From Clostridium acidisoli DSM 12555 (GTDB taxonomy: Bacteria > Bacillota > Clostridia > Clostridiales > Clostridiaceae): a stretch of 64,000 nt of DNA. The notes under the pieces were generated by a model, which ran no database searches, was not told where the DNA came from, and worked only from the letters and a program-made list of their open reading frames with translations. A program made the translations under genes and the position numbers. Below, one piece after another: positions 8,637 to 18,300 of this stretch (its first letter is position 1; each line of letters begins with the position of its first letter). Location of the stretch: contig NZ_FWXH01000003.1 in NCBI RefSeq assembly GCF_900176305.1, forward strand, positions 248,001-312,000, in the 5' to 3' direction.

Positions 8637-11006
8637 ATGGGAATTTCAAATAAAATAAAAATATCCGTTAGGGATTTAATTGAACTGGTTTTAAGATATG
8701 GAGATTTAGTTTCAAGTTTTTCGGGTACTAATAGAAATGTTGAGGCCATTAAAGCTCATCAGAAGATTCAAAAGAATTCAAAAGAAAATTATACAAGTGA
8801 AGTAAGCATATCTCATACTGTAATAAAAGATAATATTGAAATAGAAATAAATGGTAGAATCGATGGCGTAATAACAAAGGATTCTGATGTAATAATAGAT
8901 GAAATAAAAACAACAACTAACGATTTGGAAAATATAGACGAAGAATATAATCTGCTTCACTGGGCACAGGTGAATTGTTACGCTTACTTTTATTGTTTAA
9001 ATTTTGAAAGACATAGTATTTTCACTAGATTATCCTATTATCAAATGGATAGTGGAGATATAAAGTATTTCTCAAAACAGAACACAATACTAGAACTTAA
9101 AAACTTTTTTGATGATATTATAGATAAATTTATCTACTTAGCAAAATTTAAAAACAAATTACATATAGAAAGGAATTTATCTATAGAAAAGTTGAAGTTT
9201 CCATACAATAACTACAGAAAAGGACAAAGGGAATTCTCAGTAGCTGTTTATAGAACAATTATGGAAAACAGAAAATTATTTGTAAAGGCACCAACAGGAA
9301 TAGGAAAAACCATGGGTGTTATTTTTCCTTCTATTAAGGCATTGAAGGAAGGGCTAATATCAAAAATTTTTTATACAACAGCAAAAACAACAACTGCTAA
9401 TGAAGCAAAAAAAGCGTTAGATGTTTTAAAGCATAATGGACTTAAGTTAAAAGCTGTGTTTGTAACTGCTAAAGACAAGGTATGCTTTAAAGAGGAAACA
9501 AACTGTGATCCAGAGGTTTGTCAGTATGCAAAAGGTCATTTTAATAGAATAAATGAAGCTGTAGTAAGTATTTTGGATGAAGATTTGCTTACAAAGGAGA
9601 TAATTCAAAAATACGCTAAGCAGCACAAGGTTTGTCCATTCGAATTTTCATTAGACCTAACTAATTGGTGTGATGTTGTTGTATGCGACTATAATTATAT
9701 TTTTGACCCAAGGGTATATTTAAGAAGGTTTTTTATGGAGGATGGAGGTGATTATGCTTTACTTATAGATGAAGCGCATAATTTAATTGACAGATCACGT
9801 GAAATGTATTCAGCTGAACTCTATAAAAAGGAAATTTTAAATCTTAAAAATATGACAAAAGAAAATTTTAAAGCATTAAGTAAAGCGTTAAATAAAATAA
9901 ATTCTACTATGATAAAAATGAGAAATGCGTGTACGGACCAAAAGGTGGATTTTATTACTGAAAAAACTCCACCTAAAGAAATAATTAAACCTTTAAATAA
10001 TTTTCTAAAAGAAGCAGAAAAACATTTTCAAGTTGATGAAGAATCAGAGATAGATGAAAATATACTTGACTTTTACTTTAAAGCTACAGCTTTTGTTAGA
10101 ACTTATGAGTATTTTGATGAAAAGTATGTAACTTATACAGAGAATAATTTTGATGATTTAAAGTTAAAAATATTTTGTATTGATCCCTCTGTAAGGCTTA
10201 GTGAATTTTTAAAAAAAGTAAAATCAGCAGTATTTTTTTCAGCAACACTAACACCCATGGACTATTTTATGAAATTATTAGGTGGAAATGACGAATCATA
10301 CAAAGCAAACTTTGAGTCCCCTTTCGATAATAACAATCTATGTTTATTATTAGATGACAATATATCTACAAAATATTTAGAGAGAAAGAATTCCTATAAA
10401 AAAATAGCAGAAACGATACATAGATGCATTAGCAAAAAAACAGGAAATTATATTGTGTTTTTTCCGTCTTATGAATACATGAATAATGTATTAGAAATAT
10501 TTAAACATAAAGCTGAACATATAAAAATTATTAACCAAAAAAGTAACATGGATGAAGTAGATAAAGGGCAGTTTATAAAGGCATTTTCTGAGAAAAATAA
10601 AGAAACTCTTCTAGGATTTGCTGTTTTAGGAGGAGCATTTAGTGAAGGTCTTGATTTGGCTGGTGAGAAATTAATAGGTGTATTTATTATTGGGGTAGGA
10701 TTACCTAAAATTAGTTTAGAAAATAATATAATCAAAGAACATTTTAGTGGAAATAATAAAGAAGGATTTTTATATGCATATGTATACCCAGGTATGAACA
10801 AAGTTCTTCAAGCAGCCGGAAGAGTAATTAGAACGGAAAGTGATAGGGGATTTGTAGTACTTATGGACAAAAGATACAGGGAAAGGCAATATAAAAATAT
10901 TATGCCTGTGGGATGGAGTGATATTAAAAGAATAAATATTCCAAATAAAAATGATGAATGTATAATTTCCGATTTTTGGCATAATCACCATGATGTGAAT
11001 AATTAA
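8637..11006 (+). CDS. DinG/XPD-type ATP-dependent DNA helicase with N-terminal nuclease-like domain
   Basis: This 789-aa superfamily 2 helicase has Walker A APTGIGKTMG near residue 225, the DEAH box LLIDEAHNLIDR near 378, FFSATLTPMDYF near 535 and a final QAAGRVIRTESDRG motif VI near 725. Four cysteines between motifs I and II (CFKEETNCDPEVC and CPFEF) match the 4Fe-4S domain of XPD/DinG helicases. The first 150 residues carry IDGVITKDSDVIIDEIKTT, which resembles a PD-(D/E)xK nuclease core of Cas4/RecB type. The role is 5'-3' unwinding in DNA repair; the nuclease activity is inferred only. It follows rarA by five bases. Confidence 0.9.
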   Translation: MGISNKIKISVRDLIELVLRYGDLVSSFSGTNRNVEAIKAHQKIQKNSKENYTSEVSISHTVIKDNIEIEINGRIDGVITKDSDVIIDEIKTTTNDLENIDEEYNLLHWAQVNCYAYFYCLNFERHSIFTRLSYYQMDSGDIKYFSKQNTILELKNFFDDIIDKFIYLAKFKNKLHIERNLSIEKLKFPYNNYRKGQREFSVAVYRTIMENRKLFVKAPTGIGKTMGVIFPSIKALKEGLISKIFYTTAKTTTANEAKKALDVLKHNGLKLKAVFVTAKDKVCFKEETNCDPEVCQYAKGHFNRINEAVVSILDEDLLTKEIIQKYAKQHKVCPFEFSLDLTNWCDVVVCDYNYIFDPRVYLRRFFMEDGGDYALLIDEAHNLIDRSREMYSAELYKKEILNLKNMTKENFKALSKALNKINSTMIKMRNACTDQKVDFITEKTPPKEIIKPLNNFLKEAEKHFQVDEESEIDENILDFYFKATAFVRTYEYFDEKYVTYTENNFDDLKLKIFCIDPSVRLSEFLKKVKSAVFFSATLTPMDYFMKLLGGNDESYKANFESPFDNNNLCLLLDDNISTKYLERKNSYKKIAETIHRCISKKTGNYIVFFPSYEYMNNVLEIFKHKAEHIKIINQKSNMDEVDKGQFIKAFSEKNKETLLGFAVLGGAFSEGLDLAGEKLIGVFIIGVGLPKISLENNIIKEHFSGNNKEGFLYAYVYPGMNKVLQAAGRVIRTESDRGFVVLMDKRYRERQYKNIMPVGWSDIKRINIPNKNDECIISDFWHNHHDVNN

Positions 11007-11315
11007 AAACTATACATTGCATTAATTACAATGAGTTTGTTAATAGATTTTTATATTTAGGCACTGTAAAATAAATAATAATAATAATTTACATAAATAA
11101 ATATTAATATTGAAAATTGCAAGTTTTAAGTTGAAAAGCGTCAAAAATACACTTATAATATATAATAATAATATTTTGTTAAAATACATTGAAATATAAA
11201 TATCAATTTATATACATTAAAATTTATATTTATGAATTAACTACAGATTATAAAACGTTATATAAGTACGTTTTCATGTGATCTACAGATAATTTAAATA
11301 TTAGGGGGGTAAAAA
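11007..11315. promoter_or_regulatory. gltB upstream region with paired repeats
   Basis: This AT-rich gap of 309 bases has no gene. Near its right end lies AAAACGT-N9-ACGTTTT (11252-11274), a perfect inverted repeat. It is bracketed by two direct copies of CTACAGAT (11241-11248 and 11283-11290), 42 bases apart. The arrangement looks like a regulator-binding region for the glutamate synthase operon. The repeats are seen; the function is inferred. Confidence 0.4.
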
Positions 11316-14300
11316 ATGAGTATGAGTAACGGTTATCCAAAATGCCAAGGTCTATATGATCCGCAAACGGAAAAAGACAACTGTGGTATTGGTGTTATAG
11401 CAAACATTAAGGGAGAGAAGTCACACGATATAGTTAAGAAGGGAATAGAAATATTAATTAACTTAACACATAGAGGTGGAGTTGGTTCAGATACTAAAAC
11501 TGGTGATGGTGCAGGAATTATGCTGCAAATACCACATGAATTTTTTAGTATAACGTGCGATAATTTGGGGATAGATCTACCTAAGAGTGGTAAATACGGT
11601 GTTGGCATGATATTTTTGCCAAGAGAAACTACTATAACTAGTCAATGTGAAGGAATAGTTGAGAGGGTTGTTAGTGAAGAAAATCAAAAATTATTAGGTT
11701 GGAGAGACGTTCCAAGAGATAGCAGACTAATTGGTGAAACGGCTAAGGGCACAGAACCTGTAATAAAACAAATTTTTATAGGAAGCAATTGTGATACTGA
11801 GGAAGAGTTTGAAAAAAGACTATACATCATAAGAAAAAGGACAGAAAGTGAAGTTAAAAAATTATTAGATAAAGATGCAGAAGGATTTTATATTTGCAGT
11901 CTCTCTAGTAAAAAAATAGTTTATAAGGGATTATTATTGCCGGACCAAATAAAAAGTTATTACATGGATTTAAATGATATTAACTTTAAAAGTGCAATTG
12001 CTGTTGTTCATCAAAGATATAGTACGAATACATTTCCTACTTGGGATTTAGCTCAGCCATTTAGATATTTAGCACATAACGGAGAGATAAACACTATTAG
12101 AGGAAATAGAAATTGGATGAATGCTAGAGAAGGAAGTCTTGAATCAAAAGTATTTGGAGATGAAATTGAGAAAGTTTTCCCAGTTGTAAATCCAGATGGA
12201 AGTGATTCTGCATCTTTAGACAATATGTTTGAACTTTTAGTTATGGATGGAAGAAGTCCAGCCCATGCAATGATGATGCTTATTCCAGAAGCTTGGGAAT
12301 TAAATGAAGAAATGGAAGCGGGAAAAAGAGCATTTTATGAATATCATGGATCATTAATAGAACCATGGGATGGTCCAGCAGCAGTTACTTTTACAGACGG
12401 AACTCAAGTTGGTGCAGTGTTAGATAGAAATGGTTTAAGACCAGCAAGATATGTAATAACAAAAAAAGGAATGGTTGTACTTTCTTCAGAAGCAGGTGTA
12501 TTAGATTTTGCACCAGAAGAGATTGAGAAAAAAGGAAGATTAGAACCAGGAAAGATATTCCTTATTGATACAAAAGTGGGTAGAATCATTAGTGATGATG
12601 AAGTTAAAAAAGAAATATGTAATAGTTATAACTACAAATTAGCATTAGATGATAGTAAATTTGTGTTGAGTGATTTTAAGGGAACAGAAGAAGATACAAC
12701 AATAATACCTGAAATATTGAAGGAAAGGCAACAAGCATTTGGTTATACTCTTGAGGATTTGAAAATAATATTAAAAGCTATGGCTAGTACAGGAAAGGAA
12801 CCATTAGGTTCCATGGGAAATGATGCTCCACTAGCAGTTTTATCAAATAGACCACAAAATTTATTTGCATATTTTAAGCAACTTTTTGCACAAGTTACAA
12901 ATCCACCAATTGATCCAATTAGAGAAGAAATGGTAACTTCATTAATTAATTATATCGGGGCTCAAGGAAATATATTAAATAAAGAAGTTTTAGAAAATCC
13001 ATTTATTGAAATATCTTCACCTATTTTAAGTGACTTAGACATGTCAAAAATAAAAAGATTAAGTAATAAGGATTTTAAAACTACAACTATTCCAATAACT
13101 TTTAAATATGATACAGGAGTTGAAGGGTTTGAGGAGGCACTTGAAAAAATATGTGAAAGAGCTTCAAAAAGAGTTAATGAAGGCTACAATATAATTGTAT
13201 TAAGTGATAGATTTGGCGATTCTTATGAAGCAGCTATTCCAAGCCTTTTAGCCGTAGCAGCTGTTCACCACCATTTAATCAGAGAAAAGACACGTACAAA
13301 AGTTTCTCTTATAATTGAAACTGGTGAAGCAAGGGAAACTATGCATATGGCATTACTTCTTGGCTATGGTGCTACAGCTGTAAATCCATATATTGCATAT
13401 AAATCTATAAAACAACTTGTAAATGAAGGCGAAATCAAAAAACTATCTTATGATGAAGCTATATATAATTATATAGATGCAATTAATCATGGGTTATTAA
13501 AGATACTTTCTAAAATGGGAATATCAACTCTTAGAAGTTATCACGGAGCGCAGATATTTGAAGCCGTTGGCTTAAAGACTGAATTTATTAATAAGCATTT
13601 TACAGGAACTCCATCAAGAATTGAGGGCATAGGAATTGAAACAATTGCTGAAGAAGTTCTTATAAGACATAAAAATGCCTTTAATAAAATAAGAAAACCA
13701 GTTTCTGAGCTTGATGTTGGTGGAAATTATGCTTGGAGAAAAGATGGTGAATTCCATCTATTTAATCCCGATACTATATATAAACTTCAAGTTTCCGCAA
13801 GAATGAATAACTATGGAATGTTTAAGGAGTATTCTGGACTTATTAATAATCAAGATAAACATCTTTGCACAATAAGAAGTATGTTTGAGCTTAAAACAGA
13901 AAATGAAATTCCAATAAGCGAAGTAGAACCTGTAAGTGAAATACTTAAAAGATTTTGTGCTGGAGCAATGTCTTTTGGTTCAATTAGTAAAGAAGCACAT
14001 GAAACTATTGCCATTGCTATGAATAGAATTGGTGGAAAGAGTAATAGTGGAGAAGGTGGAGAGGATCCAAAAAGATACAAGAAATCAGCAAATGGTGATT
14101 GGAAAAGAAGTGCCATAAAACAAGTTGCGTCTGCTCGTTTTGGAGTAAATGCTGAATATCTTATAAATGCAGATGAAATACAAATAAAAATGGCTCAAGG
14201 TGCAAAGCCAGGAGAAGGCGGACAACTTCCAGGTAAAAAAGTAGACCCAGCTATAGCTAAGGTTAGACATTCAACACCTGGAATAGATTTAATATCACCA

Positions 14301-15836
14301 CCACCTCATCACGATATATATTCTATCGAGGATTTAGCACAATTAATATATGACTTAAAGTGTACTAACCCTGATGCTAGAATTAATGTTAAGTTAGTAT
14401 CAGAGGTAGGTGTAGGGACAGTTGCAGCAGGAGTTTCAAAGGCTCATGCAGATGCAATTTTAATTAGCGGACATGATGGAGGTACAGGAGCTTCACCTGT
14501 TTCATCAATAAAGCATGCAGGACTTCCATGGGAGATTGGTTTAGCAGAAGCTCAACAAGTACTTTTATTAAATGATTTAAGAAGTAGAGTTGTTCTTCAA
14601 ACAGACGGTCAGTTAAAGACTGGAAGAGATATAGTTATAGCAGCACTTCTAGGAGCAGAAGAGTATGTATTTGCTACAACACTTTTAGTAGTACTTGGAT
14701 GTACAATGCTTAGAAATTGTCATTCTAATACATGTGAAATGGGTATTGCAACTCAAGACCCAGAACTTAGAAAAAATTTCAAAGGAAAACCAGATTATGT
14801 TGTAAATTTCTTGACTTTCTTAGCAATGGAAGTTAGAGAGTATATGGCAAAATTAGGGTTTAGAACAATCAATGAAATGATTGGAAGAGTAGATAAAATA
14901 AAGGTTAAAGATGGAAATAATCATTGGAAAGCAAAAGGAATAGACCTTTCAAAAATATTGTATAAACCAGATATGCCAAGTAGAATTAAACCATATTGCA
15001 CTAAAAAGCAAGAACATGGTATAAAAACTTCTATGGATTATAAGTTGATTAAAATATCACAAAATGCATTGTATGATGGAAAAAATGTTCAGGCTGATTT
15101 TGAAATCAAAAATGTTGACAGGGCTGTAGGAGCAATGTTAAGTGGAAAAATAGCAAAAATTTATGGTAATGCTGGTTTAAAAGAGGATACTATTTGTTTT
15201 AATTTTAAAGGTTCAGCTGGACAAAGTTTTGGTGCCTTTGGAGCTCGTGGATTAACACTTTCATTAGAAGGTGAAGCAAATGACTACGTAGGAAAAGGAC
15301 TATCTGGAGCAAAAATAATAATTAAAACACCTAAGGAAGCATCTTTTAAGCAAGATGAAAATGTAATTGCTGGAAATACTATATTATATGGTGCAACAGA
15401 AGGAAGTCTTTACATCAATGGAAAAGTTGGAGAAAGGTTTGCAGTTAGAAACAGTGGAGCTTCAGCTGTAGTAGAAGGTGTTGGAGATCATTGCTGTGAA
15501 TATATGACAGGCGGAACTGTGGTTGTTATAGGTAAGTATGGAAGAAATTTAGCGGCTGGTATGAGTGGGGGAACTGCTTATATAATTGATGAGGAAGATA
15601 ATATTTACAATACAATCAAAAACAGTGATATAGATATAGATGAACTAAATGAAGAAGATTCAGAGATAGTGTATAACATGATAAGCAATCATTATAAATA
15701 CACTGGAAGTAAAAAAGCAGAGAAATTACTTAAAAACTGGGATAATTCATTAAAACTCTTCAAAAAAATAATCCCAACTGCTTATAAATTGATTTTAGAA
15801 GAAAATAAAGATGTAGCTTCTGAATTAAGAGCATAG
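11316..15836 (+). CDS. gltB: glutamate synthase (NADPH) large subunit
   Basis: This 1506-aa protein has full family length. It makes two glutamates from glutamine and 2-oxoglutarate. The N-terminal class II amidotransferase starts at Cys23 (DNCGIG) after a short propeptide that is normally cleaved. The central and FMN-binding synthase domains include GEGGEDPKRY and PPPHHDIYSIEDLAQLI. The 3Fe-4S cysteines lie in GCTMLRNCHSNTCEMG, and the C-terminal beta-helix GXGXG domain follows. The start has GGGGGG upstream. It is 12 bases before the small-subunit gene, so they form an operon for ammonium assimilation with glutamine synthetase. Some clostridial annotations call this gene gltA. Confidence 0.97.
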   Translation: MSMSNGYPKCQGLYDPQTEKDNCGIGVIANIKGEKSHDIVKKGIEILINLTHRGGVGSDTKTGDGAGIMLQIPHEFFSITCDNLGIDLPKSGKYGVGMIFLPRETTITSQCEGIVERVVSEENQKLLGWRDVPRDSRLIGETAKGTEPVIKQIFIGSNCDTEEEFEKRLYIIRKRTESEVKKLLDKDAEGFYICSLSSKKIVYKGLLLPDQIKSYYMDLNDINFKSAIAVVHQRYSTNTFPTWDLAQPFRYLAHNGEINTIRGNRNWMNAREGSLESKVFGDEIEKVFPVVNPDGSDSASLDNMFELLVMDGRSPAHAMMMLIPEAWELNEEMEAGKRAFYEYHGSLIEPWDGPAAVTFTDGTQVGAVLDRNGLRPARYVITKKGMVVLSSEAGVLDFAPEEIEKKGRLEPGKIFLIDTKVGRIISDDEVKKEICNSYNYKLALDDSKFVLSDFKGTEEDTTIIPEILKERQQAFGYTLEDLKIILKAMASTGKEPLGSMGNDAPLAVLSNRPQNLFAYFKQLFAQVTNPPIDPIREEMVTSLINYIGAQGNILNKEVLENPFIEISSPILSDLDMSKIKRLSNKDFKTTTIPITFKYDTGVEGFEEALEKICERASKRVNEGYNIIVLSDRFGDSYEAAIPSLLAVAAVHHHLIREKTRTKVSLIIETGEARETMHMALLLGYGATAVNPYIAYKSIKQLVNEGEIKKLSYDEAIYNYIDAINHGLLKILSKMGISTLRSYHGAQIFEAVGLKTEFINKHFTGTPSRIEGIGIETIAEEVLIRHKNAFNKIRKPVSELDVGGNYAWRKDGEFHLFNPDTIYKLQVSARMNNYGMFKEYSGLINNQDKHLCTIRSMFELKTENEIPISEVEPVSEILKRFCAGAMSFGSISKEAHETIAIAMNRIGGKSNSGEGGEDPKRYKKSANGDWKRSAIKQVASARFGVNAEYLINADEIQIKMAQGAKPGEGGQLPGKKVDPAIAKVRHSTPGIDLISPPPHHDIYSIEDLAQLIYDLKCTNPDARINVKLVSEVGVGTVAAGVSKAHADAILISGHDGGTGASPVSSIKHAGLPWEIGLAEAQQVLLLNDLRSRVVLQTDGQLKTGRDIVIAALLGAEEYVFATTLLVVLGCTMLRNCHSNTCEMGIATQDPELRKNFKGKPDYVVNFLTFLAMEVREYMAKLGFRTINEMIGRVDKIKVKDGNNHWKAKGIDLSKILYKPDMPSRIKPYCTKKQEHGIKTSMDYKLIKISQNALYDGKNVQADFEIKNVDRAVGAMLSGKIAKIYGNAGLKEDTICFNFKGSAGQSFGAFGARGLTLSLEGEANDYVGKGLSGAKIIIKTPKEASFKQDENVIAGNTILYGATEGSLYINGKVGERFAVRNSGASAVVEGVGDHCCEYMTGGTVVVIGKYGRNLAAGMSGGTAYIIDEEDNIYNTIKNSDIDIDELNEEDSEIVYNMISNHYKYTGSKKAEKLLKNWDNSLKLFKKIIPTAYKLILEENKDVASELRA

Positions 15837-15848
15837 GGGGTAGAAAAA

Positions 15849-17285
15849 ATGGGAAAAGTAACGGGTTTTAAAGAATATAAAAGAGAAGTAGCTAAAAATA
15901 GACCTATAAAGGAAAGAATAAAGGATTATAAAGAAATCCATATTCCTATGGAAGAGGAAAAGATTAAAATACAAGGTGCAAGATGTATGGATTGTGGTAC
16001 TCCGTTCTGTTCATGGGGTTGTCCTCTTGGAAATTTAATGCCAGATTTTAACGATATGGCATATAAAGGAGATTTTGAGAAGGCATATAAGCGATTAACT
16101 TTAACAAGTAATTTTCCTGAATTTACAGGACGGGTTTGTCCAGCTCTTTGTGAAGGTTCATGTACGCTTGGAGCAAATTCAGATGCGGTTTCCATAAAAG
16201 AAGTTGAACTTGGAATTATAGAAAGGGCCTTTAATGAAAATTGGATAAAGCCTGAGCTACCCAAGGTTAGAACGGGTAAAAACATTGCGGTTGTTGGATC
16301 TGGACCTTCTGGACTTGCAGCGGCAGCAGAACTAAATTCTGTTGGTCACAATGTAACTGTTTTTGAAAGACATGATAAAATAGGTGGACTATTAAGATAT
16401 GGAATACCTGACTTTAAACTTGATAAATCTATAATAGATAGAAGAATAAATGTTATGGAAAAAGAGGGAATTGAATTTAAAGTTAACACTAATGTTGGAT
16501 TTGATTATGAATCAAAAGAACTTCTAAAAAATTTTGACGCCGTAGTATTATGTGGAGGTTCAACAGTTCCTAGAGATTTACCGATTGAAGGAAGGGCATT
16601 AAAGGGAATATATTTTGCTGTGGACTTTTTAAGCTACATTAATAGAAAAGTAGCTGGTATTGATGTTTCTAAGGAAGCTATTGATGTGAAGGGTAAAAAT
16701 GTTCTTGTTATTGGAGGTGGAGATACTGGCTCTGATTGTATTGGAACTTCAATAAGAGAAGGTGCTGCAAATGTATATCAATACGAAATTATGCCTAAAC
16801 CACCAACTGAAAGAGATGAAACTATGCCATGGCCATTATTTCCAAGAACATTAAAAACAACTACTTCTCATGAAGAAGGAGCAATACGTGAGTGGTGTAT
16901 CGAAACTAAAAAATTCCTTGGTGAAGATGGCAAGGTTACCGGAATAGAAGCTGTAAAAGTACAGTGGAAAAAAGATGAGAATGGTAGAATGACAAAGGTT
17001 GATGTAGAAAAGTCACAAACAACACAAAAAATTGATATAGTATTGATTGCTATGGGATTTGTACATCCAGAGCATAAGGGTATTGTTGAGGATTTAAATC
17101 TAAAATTAGATAATAGAGGCAATGTTGCAGCAGATGAAGCTTATATGACAAGTGTTAATGGAGTTTTTTCAGCTGGTGATATGAGAAAAGGTCAATCACT
17201 TGTAGTTTGGGCAATGCATGAAGGAAGAAGTGTTGCTAAAGCTGTAGATAAGTATTTAATGGGGGAAACTTCATTAAGAGGATAA
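15849..17285 (+). CDS. gltD: glutamate synthase (NADPH) small subunit
   Basis: This 478-aa protein transfers electrons from NAD(P)H through FAD and iron-sulfur clusters to the large subunit. Cysteine groups CMDCGTPFCSWGCP (near residue 40-55) and CPALCEGSC (near 98-106) fit the two 4Fe-4S clusters. GSGPSGLAAA (near 151) binds FAD, and GGGDTGSDC (near 293) binds NADPH. The C-terminal FSAGDMRKGQSLVVWA block is typical of the family. The start follows a GGGGG ribosome-binding site. The operon ends at the terminator just downstream. Confidence 0.97.
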   Translation: MGKVTGFKEYKREVAKNRPIKERIKDYKEIHIPMEEEKIKIQGARCMDCGTPFCSWGCPLGNLMPDFNDMAYKGDFEKAYKRLTLTSNFPEFTGRVCPALCEGSCTLGANSDAVSIKEVELGIIERAFNENWIKPELPKVRTGKNIAVVGSGPSGLAAAAELNSVGHNVTVFERHDKIGGLLRYGIPDFKLDKSIIDRRINVMEKEGIEFKVNTNVGFDYESKELLKNFDAVVLCGGSTVPRDLPIEGRALKGIYFAVDFLSYINRKVAGIDVSKEAIDVKGKNVLVIGGGDTGSDCIGTSIREGAANVYQYEIMPKPPTERDETMPWPLFPRTLKTTTSHEEGAIREWCIETKKFLGEDGKVTGIEAVKVQWKKDENGRMTKVDVEKSQTTQKIDIVLIAMGFVHPEHKGIVEDLNLKLDNRGNVAADEAYMTSVNGVFSAGDMRKGQSLVVWAMHEGRSVAKAVDKYLMGETSLRG

Positions 17286-17328
17286 AAAATAGTAAAGGGT
17301 TATAATTTATAGCCCTTTACTTATTTTT
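17286..17328 (+). terminator. rho-independent terminator of gltBD
   Basis: A 14-bp stem (17291-17304 with 17308-17321, one G-T pair) has a tight loop and the tail TTATTTTTT. Confidence 0.88.
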
Positions 17329-17340
17329 TGAAATTATGAA

Positions 17341-17369
17341 TTGACAAATGGGTAGGCTAATTTTAATGT
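17341..17369 (+). promoter_or_regulatory. sigma-A promoter of the methyltransferase gene
   Basis: TTGACA (17341-17346), a 17-bp spacer and TAATGT (17364-17369) lie about 40 bases before the methyltransferase start. Confidence 0.6.
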
Positions 17370-17408
17370 AAAGCAAGTCATAGAATTTTTATATAGGGAG
17401 GAAAATTG

Positions 17409-18023
17409 ATGGAGAGCCATAATGAATGGGGACGATACCAAAAAATAACTAAAGATAATAAGCCAAGACATTTAGCAATATGTCTTAAAAATTTTTTATA
17501 TAAGGAAATGTCAATCATTGATATAGGATGCGGGGCTGGGACAGATAGCATGTATTTTATTGAACAAGGATGTTTTGTAAATGCTATTGATAAAGTAACT
17601 AATGGCATAGAGCATAGAAAATTGGAATTGAGGCATGACATCAAGGATAAATTAAGTATAATTAATGGAGATTTCACCAACATGGAGTTCCCAGTTTGTG
17701 ATGCTGTATATGCAAGTTTTAGTTTGCCCTTCTGTAATCCAAATAATTTCAATAAATTTTGGATTAATATTGAAAAATCAGTGAGGGAAGGTGGGATTTT
17801 TGCAGGAATTTTTTTTGGTGTTAATGATGATTGGCATAACATTTCAAAGAATATAACTTTTCATAGAAAGTATGAAATAGAGGAACTGCTTAAAACATAT
17901 AACATAAAGAAATTCGAGGAAAAGGAATACGATGGACAATGTGTAGGCGAAAAAGGAAATGTAATTGATAAGCACTGGCATATATATGAGGTTATTGCAA
18001 TAAAGAATAAGTCAGGAAAATAA
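17409..18023 (+). CDS. class I SAM-dependent methyltransferase
   Basis: This small cytoplasmic protein of 204 aa has a Rossmann methyltransferase fold. The SAM-binding motif I is IIDIGCGAGTDSMYF near residue 40, with an acidic end of strand 2 (NAIDKV). The post-motif DAVYASFSLPFCNP near 100 corresponds to motif II. Overall it resembles TehB-like small-molecule methyltransferases, but the substrate is unknown. I prefer ATG 17409 to TTG 17406 because GGGAGG (17396-17401) is then seven bases away. It has its own promoter and stands between the glutamate synthase operon and iscR. The following gap holds a hairpin-repeat element. Confidence 0.85.
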   Translation: MESHNEWGRYQKITKDNKPRHLAICLKNFLYKEMSIIDIGCGAGTDSMYFIEQGCFVNAIDKVTNGIEHRKLELRHDIKDKLSIINGDFTNMEFPVCDAVYASFSLPFCNPNNFNKFWINIEKSVREGGIFAGIFFGVNDDWHNISKNITFHRKYEIEELLKTYNIKKFEEKEYDGQCVGEKGNVIDKHWHIYEVIAIKNKSGK

Positions 18024-18035
18024 TCATCCATAGCT

Positions 18036-18166
18036 TTTTACCACGGAAAACCCATCACCTTTGACCAGCAAAGCACCTGTCAAACCCATCACCTCGATTT
18101 AGCGACCCTTCGTCTTTTCACCGCGAAGCATAGGTGAAAACCCTTCACCCGTGTTTTCCAATTTCT
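18036..18166. repeat. intergenic hairpin-module repeat, copy 1
   Basis: Successive modules follow each other here. TTTGAC (18060-18065) pairs with GTCAAA (18079-18084) around AGCAAAGC, followed by CCCATCACC. A small TCG-TTTA-CGA hairpin (18094-18105) comes next. TTTTCACC (18115-18122) then pairs perfectly with GGTGAAAA (18133-18140) around GCGAAGC, followed by CCCTTCACC. GGAAAAC near 18045 and GTTTTCC (18153-18159) could close the whole structure. No protein frame is evident. The same modules recur at 59.8-63.0 kb. Confidence 0.75.
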
Positions 18167-18202
18167 AAATAGTTTGAACTAAAACTATTCCTGTTTTTAT
18201 TG

Positions 18203-18231
18203 TTGACAAATTTACTCGGCTTTGATATTAT
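18203..18231 (+). promoter_or_regulatory. sigma-A promoter of the isc operon
   Basis: A near-consensus promoter has TTGACA (18203-18208), a 17-bp spacer and TATTAT (18226-18231). Transcription should begin near 18238, which leaves a leader of about 60 bases before iscR. The spacer region would be the place for autoregulation by IscR, as known in the family. Confidence 0.8.
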
Positions 18232-18300
18232 TTTTTTATAATGTTTAGTAAAACACTCGGATATAAATTTACTAAAGCATTCTATAAAGGAAGTGGGCTA

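Noticed and set aside
11007-11315. RNA gene before gltB
   Set aside because: The region is AT-rich with only short repeats. No tRNA, T-box or known riboswitch core is visible.
13850-14270. Minus-strand open frames inside gltB
   Set aside because: They lack start signals and overlap a fully conserved coding region.
18036-18166. CRISPR array
   Set aside because: The recurring CCCATCACC/CCCTTCACC segments are only nine bases long, the parts between them are self-complementary rather than unique spacers, and no cas genes are in the window.
18241-18300. Longer N terminus of iscR from ATG 18241
   Set aside because: The mapped promoter would put the transcript start at about that ATG, it has no ribosome-binding site, and relatives begin at the position of 18301.
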